Position numbers and translations under genes: made by a program. The notes under the pieces are model-generated. The model worked only from the letters and a program-made list of their open reading frames with translations, ran no database searches and was not told where the DNA came from. Source: NAK82 sp036172345 (GTDB lineage Bacteria; Chloroflexota; Anaerolineae; 4572-78; NAK82). Taken from it: a stretch of 5,130 nucleotides of DNA. The DNA is taken from positions 1-5,130 of the forward strand of contig JASFBB010000185.1 of NCBI GenBank assembly GCA_036172345.1, written 5' to 3'. How positions within the stretch are numbered: position 1 is the stretch's first letter; every line of letters starts with the position of its first letter. Below, in pieces: positions 1-5,130 of the stretch.

Positions 1-957
1 CGCGCGCACGATTTCGGCACAGCGCCAGCCACTCCGATGGATGGTGACCAGGCCCTTTTGCAGTCGTTCTGCATCTAGGGTGCCGCTTGCATAGCGATCG
101 AGGAGCGTTTGACTCACCCCGGTGATGACTTGCAGCGGCGAGTTGATTTCATGGGCGATGCCGGCCGCTAAGGTGCCCAGGTCAGCGAGCTTTTGGGAGG
201 CCAGTATATGCATCTCCATCTGCTTGCGCTCGGTGATATCCCGTATCACATATACCAGACCCTCCAGGCTGTCCTGGACGTGGATCGGATACACCGAAAT
301 GGCAAAGTACCCTCCCAGCGACGGCAATTCCAACTCGCGTCCGGAGATTGCCGTGCCGAGCTCGTGCGGTTTCAGGTCACACAGCAGGACCTCTTGAATA
401 GGGTGTCCAAGGATGTCGACGAATGTGATGCCCAACCGTTCTACGGTGGCGCGGTTACAACGCACGATCGAGCCGTTCAAGTCGGTGAGGACGATCATAT
501 CGGCGACCGCGTCAAAGGTGGCTTCCCACTCCTTTTTAGCCCGACTGATCAGACGCTCTGTGCGCATCGCATTCAGCATATAGTGCACGCGGTTGAGAAG
601 GATGCGCACATTCAGAGGCTTTGTCATGTAGTCGGTGGCGCCCACTTCGAAAGCGCGCGCCACCGACTGGTGATCATCCAGTACGCTGATCATCACGATG
701 GGCACCTTATCACCGCCGGGGAGCTGTCGCAACCGTGCACATGCGGCAAAACCGTCCATCACCGGCATCATCACGTCGAGCAAGACCACATCAGGTTGCA
801 GCTGCTCAAAGACTTCAATACATTGAGCGCCATTGACCACTTCTGCCACCCTGTGTCCTTGCCCCTCCAGCATGCGGCGCAGAATCGAGCGCAGATATGG
901 ATCATCATCCGCGATCAACACCAGATGACTGATCTCGCGGGCATCGCGGCGTGTCAC
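1..957 (-). CDS. Sensor histidine kinase, receiver-PAS-HisKA, partial (C-terminus beyond window)
   Basis: Reading the minus strand from a GTG at 957 gives 319 uninterrupted residues to the window edge. Domains in order are as follows. Residues ~10-125 are a CheY-like receiver with acidic pocket D17-D19, phosphoacceptor D61 in LLDVMMP, S91 and K113 in the TKP motif. Residues ~142-245 are a PAS domain (ATFDAVADMIVLTDLNGSIV, ending in the PAC signature IRDITERKQME). Residues ~255-319 are the HisKA dimerisation/phosphotransfer helix with H269 in GIAHEINSPL. The ATPase domain should follow outside the window. No membrane segment or signal peptide is seen, so it is probably cytosolic. An N-terminal receiver implies the kinase may be controlled by another phosphodonor. 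The GTG start is chosen because AGGGG lies 5 nt upstream and the receiver begins at once. It sits 13 bp after the yjbQ stop, so the two are probably one transcript. The signal sensed by the PAS domain is unknown. Confidence 0.93.
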   Translation of the reverse strand, partial: MTRRDAREISHLVLIADDDPYLRSILRRMLEGQGHRVAEVVNGAQCIEVFEQLQPDVVLLDVMMPVMDGFAACARLRQLPGGDKVPIVMISVLDDHQSVARAFEVGATDYMTKPLNVRILLNRVHYMLNAMRTERLISRAKKEWEATFDAVADMIVLTDLNGSIVRCNRATVERLGITFVDILGHPIQEVLLCDLKPHELGTAISGRELELPSLGGYFAISVYPIHVQDSLEGLVYVIRDITERKQMEMHILASQKLADLGTLAAGIAHEINSPLQVITGVSQTLLDRYASGTLDAERLQKGLVTIHRSGWRCAEIVRA

Positions 958-970
958 GTTATCCCCTGGC

Positions 971-1387
971 TTATTCCCCGATGATTTTGACCAGTATCCG
1001 CTTTCTTCTGTGGCCGTCAAATTCCCCGTAGAAGATCTGCTCCCATGGTCCAAAGTCCAGCCGCCCGTTGGTGATCGCCATCACGACCTCGCGCCCCATA
1101 ATGCTGCGTTTCAGATGCGCATCCGCGTTGTCCTCTCCGTTATTGTGCGCATATTGTGAGGTGGGCTCGTGAGGCGCCAGCTTTTCCAGCCAGCGCTGCA
1201 TATCCTGGTGAAGACCACTCTCATCATCATTGATGAACACACTCGCCGTGATATGCATGGCATTGACCAGGCACAGCCCTTCTTTTACTCCGGATTTCGC
1301 TACCAATGCCTCCACTTGAGGGGTGATGTTCACAAAACCGACCCGCGAGGGGACATTCATCCAGAGATATTCCGTAAGGGACTTCAT
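971..1387 (-). CDS. yjbQ: YjbQ/UPF0047 family protein (secondary thiamine-phosphate synthase-like)
   Basis: A 138-residue protein matching the YjbQ/UPF0047 family over its full usual length. Family signatures visible are the start MKSLTEYLWMN, the block NAMHITASVFINDDESGLH, APHEPTSQYAHN, GEDNADAHLKRSIMGREVV, and the C-terminal GRLDFGPWEQIFYGEFDG with KRILVKIIGE. The conserved His, Asp and Glu residues in these blocks are the presumed active or metal-binding site. E. coli YjbQ is reported to have weak thiamine-phosphate synthase activity, but the physiological role of the family is unsettled, so the function given is tentative. I chose the ATG at 1387 over upstream in-frame codons (the frame stays open to an ATG at 1444) because family homology begins exactly there and GGAGAG lies about 9 nt upstream. 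The gene is first in an apparent operon with the sensor kinase and has its own promoter. Confidence 0.93.
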   Translation of the reverse strand: MKSLTEYLWMNVPSRVGFVNITPQVEALVAKSGVKEGLCLVNAMHITASVFINDDESGLHQDMQRWLEKLAPHEPTSQYAHNNGEDNADAHLKRSIMGREVVMAITNGRLDFGPWEQIFYGEFDGHRRKRILVKIIGE

Positions 1388-1415
1388 CAAAATCACTCTC
1401 CGTCTGTTTAAGGTT

Positions 1416-1444
1416 ATTGTACTATGAAGCCTATGGGCATGCAA
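1416..1444 (-). promoter_or_regulatory. Candidate sigma70-type promoter for yjbQ-kinase operon
   Basis: On the minus strand, TTGCAT (1444-1439) is followed by a 17-bp spacer and TACAAT (1421-1416), five of six matches to the -10 consensus. Transcription would begin near 1409, giving a leader of about 22 nt before the yjbQ ATG that includes the GGAGAG ribosome-binding site. The -35 box matches consensus at only three of six positions. It lies 3 bp from the left terminal inverted repeat of the MITE-like element. Confidence 0.5.
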
Positions 1445-1473
1445 GGAGGGTGTTGAAAAAGTCCTCCAGGCAT

Positions 1474-1520
1474 TACCCCGTGGGGACGGGTTCGGAACCC
1501 GCCCCTATCACCACGGGGTA
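1474..1520. repeat. Nested palindrome, module 1 of the MITE-like element
   Basis: An outer 10-bp perfect stem (taccccgtgg 1474-1483 with ccacggggta 1511-1520) encloses a second hairpin. In the second, gggg (1482-1485) pairs with cccc (1502-1505) and cgggtt (1487-1492) pairs with aacccg (1496-1501) around a CGG loop, with a single bulged A at 1486. The two stems share bases 1482-1483, so they compete slightly. Confidence 0.75.
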
Positions 1521-1531
1521 TCACAACGGTG

Positions 1532-1553
1532 GGGGCAAATGACCATTTGCCCC
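1532..1553. repeat. Palindrome, module 2 of the MITE-like element
   Basis: ggggcaaatg (1532-1541) is the exact reverse complement of catttgcccc (1544-1553), with two bases between. The surrounding sequence (cacaacggt before, ctacggattgctggtag after) matches the flanks of the third palindrome, which lies about 76 bp further on. Confidence 0.8.
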
Positions 1554-1601
1554 TACGGATTGCTGGTAGGAATAGGCAGGACGCCTTGCAGGGCATTACA
1601 A

Positions 1602-1628
1602 CGGTAGGGGCACGCCGTGCCCCTACCG
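1602..1628. repeat. Palindrome, module 3 of the MITE-like element
   Basis: cggtaggggcacg (1602-1614) is the exact reverse complement of cgtgcccctaccg (1616-1628) around one central base. The flanks (acaacggtaggggca before, ccggattgcgggtag after) repeat those of module 2, while the palindrome core differs. Confidence 0.82.
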
Positions 1629-1681
1629 GATTGCGGGTAGAAATAGACTGAGATGTTTTTCAACACCCCCAACCCGGGCAC

Positions 1682-1709
1682 TTGACACACATCGCGGTTG
1701 CCATACAAT
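1682..1709 (+). promoter_or_regulatory. Sigma70-type promoter for the response regulator gene
   Basis: A perfect -35 box TTGACA (1682-1687) is separated by 16 bp from TACAAT (1704-1709), five of six matches to the -10 consensus. Transcription would start near 1716 and give a leader of about 48 nt. The -35 box begins 14 bp beyond the right end of the MITE-like element, so the promoter faces away from it. Confidence 0.7.
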
Positions 1710-1763
1710 GACTGCTAATAGGGATGCTTGTAGGTCACCCCGGTGCCTTCGGGAAGGGTCACG

Positions 1764-2456
1764 ATGCCTGAGAGGATCCTGGTGGTTGATGATGATTATT
1801 TGACGCTGGAATATGTTCAGAAAATGCTTGAAGCAGAAGGGTTCCAGACGTTCCTGGTGGACAACGGCGCGAGTGCGCAGCAAGAATTCCACCGGGTGCA
1901 ACCCCACCTGGTCATCCTCGATCTGAAGATGCCGGGGATCTCCGGGTGGGAGGTGTGCCAATACCTGAGACAGATCTCGGACGTCCCGATCATCATCCTG
2001 ACCGGCCTGGGGGACAAAGAGGATGTCGTACGGGGACTCAACGCCGGCGCAGATGACTACGTGGTGAAACCCTTCCGGGGTGAGGAACTCTTGGCGCGTG
2101 TGCGCGCGGTGCTGCGACGTGCCCAACGCGCGCCCTTCTATCATGACATGCCGATGCGCTTCGGAGGAGGTGATCTCATCATCGACCCGGCAGAACATCG
2201 CGTGATCGCCTATGGTAAGCCCGTGGAGCTCACCCCCACCGAACATCGGATGTTGCTCTTCCTGGCGCAGAACGCCGGACGTGTCCTGTCGACCCACACA
2301 ATCTTCGACAACGTCTGGTCTTATGATTCGCAAACCAGCAATCAGAACGTGAAGTGGTACATCTGGAGATTGCGTCGCAAGATTGAGCGGGATGCGCGCA
2401 GACCCCGTTTTATCCTCACCGAACGCGGCGTCGGTTATCGCTTTGTGCCGATGTGA
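1764..2456 (+). CDS. OmpR/PhoB-family two-component response regulator
   Basis: A 230-residue DNA-binding response regulator of normal family length. The receiver domain (residues ~3-118) has acidic residues D9-D11, phosphoacceptor D53 in VILDLKMPG, T80 and K102 in VVKPF. The C-terminal winged helix (residues ~133-229) carries the family blocks LTPTEHRMLLFLAQNAGRVLS, the recognition-helix region NVKWYIWRLRRKIERD and the wing ERGVGYRF. Phosphorylation should promote dimerisation on direct-repeat DNA sites. The ATG at 1764 is chosen because GGGAAGGG lies 5 nt upstream and the receiver begins immediately. An in-frame GTG at 1743 would only add seven residues that include the Shine-Dalgarno region. 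No kinase adjoins it on the same strand. The divergent receiver-PAS-HisKA kinase, 800 bp away, is a possible but unproven partner. No terminator hairpin follows, so readthrough into the next gene is plausible. Confidence 0.96.
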   Translation: MPERILVVDDDYLTLEYVQKMLEAEGFQTFLVDNGASAQQEFHRVQPHLVILDLKMPGISGWEVCQYLRQISDVPIIILTGLGDKEDVVRGLNAGADDYVVKPFRGEELLARVRAVLRRAQRAPFYHDMPMRFGGGDLIIDPAEHRVIAYGKPVELTPTEHRMLLFLAQNAGRVLSTHTIFDNVWSYDSQTSNQNVKWYIWRLRRKIERDARRPRFILTERGVGYRFVPM

Positions 2457-2475
2457 CGGCAATACGGAGGCACAT

Positions 2476-2586
2476 TTGAAGCCTACTATAGCAGACCAAG
2501 GCAGCTCAGCGCGCCAGACAATGCGTAGCGCACACCTTAATCCCAACCTGATAGCAGAGAGGGGGCGTCTTGTTGCGACGCCATAG
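2476..2586 (+). CDS. Possible 36-residue small ORF (TTG start) between regulator and synthase
   Basis: A strong Shine-Dalgarno sequence GGAGG (2466-2470) lies 5 nt before a TTG at 2476 that opens a 36-codon frame ending in TAG at 2584-2586. The product would begin MKPTIADQGSSARQTM and end ERGRLVATP. It has no recognisable domain or membrane segment. The frame overlaps the start of the downstream synthase gene by about 17 bases, an arrangement that could couple translation. The only support is the ribosome-binding site and the overlap. It may equally be chance in a 113-bp spacer. Confidence 0.2.
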   Translation: MKPTIADQGSSARQTMRSAHLNPNLIAERGRLVATP

Positions 2587-4207
2587 CGGCTTGCTGCTGC
2601 TCGTCTTCACCGCCGGGATGACCGGTTTAGGGGTGGAGCTCGCGGCAGCGCGTCTTTTGGATCCCTTCTTTGGCAACTCGATCGTGGTATGGGCCAACCT
2701 GATCGGGTTGGTGCTGATTTATTTCTCACTGGGCTACTGGATCGGCGGGCGCTGGGCCGATCGTGACCCACGCGAGACCACCCTATACCAGATCTGCGCC
2801 TGGGCCGCGCTTGGGGTGGGGGTTATCCCATTGATCGCGGCGCCTATTCTGCACTGGAGTGTCCAGGGTCTCGCTCGCTTCGACATCGGAATCCTGCTCG
2901 GATCTTTCATCGGGGTGCTCGGGTTGTTCAGCGTCCCTATGACATTGTTGGGGTGCGTGTCCCCCTTCGCCATTCGCCTGGCTACGCGCGACATACAGCA
3001 TAGCGGGAATGTGGCGGGCAGCATCTACGCCCTCAGCACGATCGGCAGCATCCTGGGCACCTTCCTGCCGGTGCTGGTGCTTGTTCCTAACATCGGCACC
3101 CGACGCACGTTTCTTTTCTTCTCCCTGGTCCTGCTGGCGGTCAGCTTGAGCAACCTATGGCGCCTTTCGCCTCGGCTGGCACTGCGGTACCTCTGGATGC
3201 CGGCCCTCGTCGGGTTGTCGGCACTTCTCTGGCATACACAACCGATCCGAGCGGAAGCAGAGATCATTTACGAGACTGAGTCTATGTATAACTACATCCG
3301 GGTGACCCGCTCTGGCGATGACCATTGGCTGCAGCTGAATGAGGGGCTCGGTATCCATTCGGTGTACAACCCGCATACAGTGCTTTCGAGGGGCATCTGG
3401 GATTATTTTCTGGTCGCACCCTATTTCAATCCACCACCTTACACCGCCGACCGAGTGCACAGCCTGCTTCTCATTGGGCTGGCAGCTGGCACAGTGTCCA
3501 CCCAGTATACCGCGGTCTACGGCGCCATCCCGATAGACGGTGTGGAGATCGACCCGGTCATCATCGAAGTGGGCCGGCGTTGGTTCGCGATGAATCAACC
3601 CAACTTAAACGCCATAGCCGCAGATGGACGCCACTATTTGAGCACGAGCGACAAGGATTATTCGGTGATCGCCGTGGATGCTTATCGGCCACCGTACATC
3701 CCGTTTCATCTGACCACGCTGGAATTCTTCCAGCTGGTGCGCGATCACCTCCCCCAAGATGGCGTGGTGGCGATCAATGCGGCACGTTCGGAGACGGACT
3801 ATGCGCTGGTCAATGCCCTCGCGAGCACCCTGAAAGCGGTCTTCCCCAGCGTGTATGTTCTGGACGAACCGGGTTTGGGTCGCTTTACCGGCAACAGCTT
3901 GGTGATCGCAACACGGCAGCCAACCCATGCCTCCAACCTGGCTGCCAATGCCGCCCTGATGGACCACGCCTTATTGCGCGAGGTCGCTGCGCGTGCCCTG
4001 ACGGCACCTTTGTGGGAAGTTCGCTGTGCCGATGGTGCTGGGTGGATACCTGTCAGCCCCACTGCGATATTTATCCCTGTGGAAGCGTGCACCACACCTT
4101 TCACCGACGATTGGGCGCCGGTGGAGCAGGTGGTCCACACACTGATCCTGCGCTATCTCCTGAACAGCGCGGCTTCTCCCGAGGCAGATGAACAGTCCCA
4201 CCCATAG
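2570..4207 (+). CDS. Membrane-fused spermidine-synthase-like protein
   Basis: A 545-residue protein of the fused membrane/spermidine-synthase type. Residues ~7-222 contain about seven hydrophobic segments (roughly 7-27, 38-58, 76-96, 104-127, 148-172, 179-197, 206-222), with the characteristic GMTGLGVELAAARLL near the start. Residues ~230-525 are a Rossmann-fold aminopropyltransferase-like domain. It shows the nucleotide-binding loop LLIGLAAGT (300-308), the acidic strand end GVEIDP (324-329), ADGRHYL (351-357), VDAYRPPYIPFHLTTLEFF (369-387) with candidate catalytic D370, and FTDDWAPVE (511-519) near the C-terminus. Soluble spermidine synthases lack the membrane part, and their loop is usually glycine-richer. 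Substrate and true activity are therefore uncertain: polyamine synthesis at the membrane is the family expectation. A stop at 2552-2554 restricts the start to TTG 2570 or TTG 2573, behind GAGAGGGGG (2557-2565). The second TTG has the better spacing (7 nt). Probably cotranscribed with the response regulator. Confidence 0.9.
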   Translation: MLRRHSGLLLLVFTAGMTGLGVELAAARLLDPFFGNSIVVWANLIGLVLIYFSLGYWIGGRWADRDPRETTLYQICAWAALGVGVIPLIAAPILHWSVQGLARFDIGILLGSFIGVLGLFSVPMTLLGCVSPFAIRLATRDIQHSGNVAGSIYALSTIGSILGTFLPVLVLVPNIGTRRTFLFFSLVLLAVSLSNLWRLSPRLALRYLWMPALVGLSALLWHTQPIRAEAEIIYETESMYNYIRVTRSGDDHWLQLNEGLGIHSVYNPHTVLSRGIWDYFLVAPYFNPPPYTADRVHSLLLIGLAAGTVSTQYTAVYGAIPIDGVEIDPVIIEVGRRWFAMNQPNLNAIAADGRHYLSTSDKDYSVIAVDAYRPPYIPFHLTTLEFFQLVRDHLPQDGVVAINAARSETDYALVNALASTLKAVFPSVYVLDEPGLGRFTGNSLVIATRQPTHASNLAANAALMDHALLREVAARALTAPLWEVRCADGAGWIPVSPTAIFIPVEACTTPFTDDWAPVEQVVHTLILRYLLNSAASPEADEQSHP

Positions 4208-4217
4208 CGGAACGATC

Positions 4218-4231
4218 CGCTGGCACCAGCG
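4218..4231 (+). other. Short hairpin after the synthase gene
   Basis: cgctgg (4218-4223) and ccagcg (4226-4231) are reverse complements, 11 bp beyond the synthase stop codon. No T-run follows on the plus strand, so it is not a convincing intrinsic terminator by itself. It might stabilise the 3' end of the message or be chance. Confidence 0.25.
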
Positions 4232-4236
4232 TCGCT

Positions 4237-4275
4237 ATGAAAAGGGGCGGGGAGACCATGCAGATGGTCTCCCCG
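4237..4275 (-). terminator. Intrinsic terminator of hsp20, possibly shared by convergent genes
   Basis: cggggagaccat (4248-4259) and atggtctccccg (4264-4275) form a 12-bp perfect stem with a GCAG tetraloop. On the minus strand the stem is followed by GCCCCTTTTCAT, an interrupted T-tract that fits Rho-independent termination of hsp20, whose stop codon is about 22 bp before the stem. On the plus strand no T-tract follows, so termination of the synthase message here is less certain, although the stem lies between two convergent genes. Confidence 0.75.
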
Positions 4276-4296
4276 TTGCTGCTAGCTGCAGCGTGA

Positions 4297-4752
4297 CTAC
4301 GACTTCTTGATGGCGATCTTGCGTGGCTTCTGAGCTTCGGTCTTCGGCAACGTCAGCTTGAGCACCCCGTTCTCGAACACCGCTTCCGCCTTGTTCGGAT
4401 CGACCTCTACCGGCAGAGCGATGCTGCGCTGGAAGAGGCCATAGCGACGCTCGCGGCAGTAGTACTTGCCCTTCTCCTCTTTTTCCTCTTCCTTCTTGGT
4501 CTCCGCCTTGATGGTCAGCGTGTTGCCCACCACGGAGATGTCGACCTCCTCGGGCTTGACGCCGGGCAGCGAAGTCTCGACTATCAAATCGTTGTCGGTC
4601 TCATAGACGTCCATCGCGAGCGGCTCGACCACCTCGCGGCGCCACAGTTGGGTGCCCAGCGGCGAGACGAAGCTCTCTTCAAACAGCCGGTTCATCGCCT
4701 CACGCAGCGAGATCATCTCACGGAAGGGATCCCATCGTACCAGGTCTGCCAT
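4297..4752 (-). CDS. Small heat-shock protein, Hsp20/alpha-crystallin family
   Basis: A 151-residue ATP-independent holdase chaperone that should form oligomers and bind unfolding proteins in the cytosol. The N-terminal arm MADLVRWDPFREMISLREAMNRLFEE is typical of bacterial class A members. The alpha-crystallin domain spans residues ~45-137, with DVYETDNDLIVETSLPGVKPEEVDI, the loop ERRYGLFQRSIALP (101-114) and the signature AVFENGVLKLTLPK (124-137). A short C-terminal tail carries the I-x-I motif (I146, I148) used in oligomer assembly. A lysine/glutamate-rich stretch at 86-96 is the only compositional oddity and is common in the family. The ATG at 4752 is preceded by the near-perfect Shine-Dalgarno AAAGGAGG with 9-10 nt spacing, suggesting strong translation. 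I see no CIRCE inverted repeat or sigma32-type box upstream, so the heat-control mechanism is not evident. Confidence 0.97.
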   Translation of the reverse strand: MADLVRWDPFREMISLREAMNRLFEESFVSPLGTQLWRREVVEPLAMDVYETDNDLIVETSLPGVKPEEVDISVVGNTLTIKAETKKEEEKEEKGKYYCRERRYGLFQRSIALPVEVDPNKAEAVFENGVLKLTLPKTEAQKPRKIAIKKS

Positions 4753-4827
4753 AGCCAGACACCTCCTTTCGCGTTATCATTTATTTCTGCATCCCAGCTC
4801 TTTCACCCCCTAGCCTACTACAAAGCC

Positions 4828-4870
4828 GTTAGAATCGCATAAACGTGTTGTTAGAAATGCGTAAAAGCGT
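4828..4870. repeat. Direct repeat with 22-bp period upstream of hsp20
   Basis: Two 21-bp copies begin GTTAGAA at 4828 and at 4850 and agree at 16 of 21 positions, with the shared pattern GTTAGAA..GC.TAAA.G.GT. The period equals about two helical turns, so both copies would present the same DNA face. They lie roughly 75-120 bp upstream of the hsp20 start in an AT-rich stretch, where a regulator-binding site is plausible. No confident -35/-10 pair for hsp20 could be picked here. Confidence 0.4.
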
Positions 4871-4929
4871 GATATTTACACTTTGAGCTAAAGCTCTGAT
4901 GGGCTACCCGGACGATGCGAAAAGGTTTC

Positions 4930-4944
4930 AACCTCCCGCAGGTT
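4930..4944. repeat. Small palindrome in the hsp20 upstream region
   Basis: aacct (4930-4934) and aggtt (4940-4944) are reverse complements around cccgc. The motif aggttt also occurs just before it (4923-4928). It resembles short intergenic palindromes of the AACCTGCGGGAGGTT type that I recall from related genomes. No function can be inferred. Confidence 0.35.
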
Positions 4945-4953
4945 TGGAACAAT

Positions 4954-5130
4954 CGAGCCGCGCGCGTCAGCAAGCGGCCATATTACCGCTCCCTCACGGT
5001 CGCGGCTCAGATACATTAAACCGAGCCGCGCGCGTCAGCAAGCGGCCCAAACCGCTCCCTCACGGTCGCGGCTCGGATACATCAAACCGCGCCGCGCGCG
5101 TCAGCAAGCGGCACATCAACCGCTCCCTCA
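4954..5130. repeat. Tandem array of 66-68-bp imperfect palindromes, truncated by window end
   Basis: Three copies start at 4954, 5022 and 5088 (periods 68 and 66 bp), and the third is cut off at the window edge. Each copy has a left arm (gagccgcg, cgcgtcagca, agcgg), a variable loop, and a right arm (ccgct, ccctcacggt, cgcggctc), then a linker like atacatTAAAC. In copy 2, 5021-5030 pairs perfectly with 5067-5076 and agcgg (5041-5045) pairs with ccgct (5052-5056), with an imperfect internal loop between. Loops differ: ccatatta, cccaaa and cacatcaa. This is a REP-like family of intergenic palindromes in tandem, not a CRISPR array. No gene is visible from 4753 to the window end. Confidence 0.85.

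Larger units (their letters stand above)
1448..1668. mobile_element. MITE-like non-coding element with 13-bp terminal inverted repeats
   Basis: The stretch is bounded by gggtgttgaaaaa (1448-1460) and its exact reverse complement tttttcaacaccc (1656-1668), 221 bp end to end. No plausible protein is encoded inside. The interior consists of three related palindromic modules (1474-1520, 1532-1553, 1602-1628). Terminal repeats, small size and lack of a transposase fit a miniature inverted-repeat element mobilised in trans. I could not find a clear target-site duplication: the five bases outside are aagga on the left and ccaac on the right. I cannot name the parent insertion-sequence family. Alternatives are a decayed insertion-sequence remnant, or a compound intergenic repeat whose long outer stem would form in RNA. 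Confidence 0.6.

Noticed and set aside
193..984. A 263-codon plus-strand open frame rich in His and Gln
   Set aside because: It is the antisense shadow of the sensor kinase, whose receiver, PAS and HisKA motifs are clear on the minus strand.
1414..1596. A 60-codon minus-strand open frame
   Set aside because: It lies in the palindromic modules of the MITE-like element and its sequence simply reflects the repeats.
1733..1762. Direct repeat GGTCAC (1733-1738 and 1757-1762) as an autoregulatory site of the response regulator
   Set aside because: The motif is only six bases, and both copies lie downstream of the predicted transcription start, one overlapping the ribosome-binding region. Chance is likely.
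1623..2546. A 307-codon minus-strand open frame
   Set aside because: It lies opposite the OmpR-family regulator and has no recognisable domain. The plus-strand protein has complete family motifs.
3580..4191. A 203-codon plus-strand open frame inside the synthase gene
   Set aside because: It is an overlapping alternate frame with low-complexity Gly/Arg/Cys composition, while the synthase frame has conserved domain motifs throughout.
4753..4827. A CIRCE element or sigma32-type promoter for hsp20
   Set aside because: I searched the minus strand for the nine-base inverted repeat around nine bases and for CTTGAA/CCCCAT-like boxes and found no credible match.
4954..5130. A CRISPR array
   Set aside because: The units are long imperfect palindromes with variable stretches of only 6-8 and about 12 bases. 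Linkers are near-identical between copies, so there are no unique spacers, and no cas gene is visible.

Overview
This window looks like a piece of a GC-rich free-living bacterial chromosome. It most resembles Chloroflexota (Anaerolineae/Chloroflexia-like), with modest confidence. The pointers are a membrane-fused spermidine-synthase-like protein, a YjbQ-type protein, a class A small heat-shock protein, and intergenic palindromes with a GTAGGGGC...GCCCCTAC frame that I recall as common in that phylum and in some cyanobacteria. No phylogenetic marker gene is present, so the assignment is an inference.

Layout, left to right. Positions 1-957 (minus strand) hold the N-terminal 319 residues of a receiver-PAS-HisKA sensor kinase cut off by the window edge. 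Directly upstream on the same strand, 13 bp away, is a complete yjbQ-family gene (971-1387) with its own sigma70-like promoter. Positions 1388-1763 form a 376-bp divergent intergenic region. Its centre is a 221-bp MITE-like element (1448-1668) with 13-bp perfect terminal inverted repeats and three internal palindromes. Good promoters face outward on both sides of it. On the plus strand follow an OmpR/PhoB-type response regulator (1764-2456) and, after 113 bp without an obvious terminator, a 545-residue protein with an N-terminal membrane domain and a C-terminal spermidine-synthase-like Rossmann domain (2570-4207). Convergent to it is an hsp20 gene (4297-4752, minus strand) with a strong hairpin terminator between the two genes. 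The last 378 bp contain no gene. They hold the hsp20 upstream region with a 22-bp-period direct repeat, a small hairpin, and the start of a tandem array of 66-68-bp imperfect palindromes that runs off the right edge.

Functionally the window reads as ordinary signalling and stress genes: two separate two-component proteins, a small chaperone, a polyamine-synthase-like enzyme and a poorly understood conserved enzyme. The kinase and the response regulator are divergently placed and might be partners, but nothing in the sequence proves this. I do not see a convincing new multi-gene system. The least ordinary content is the non-coding repeat architecture at 1448-1668 and 4954-5130.
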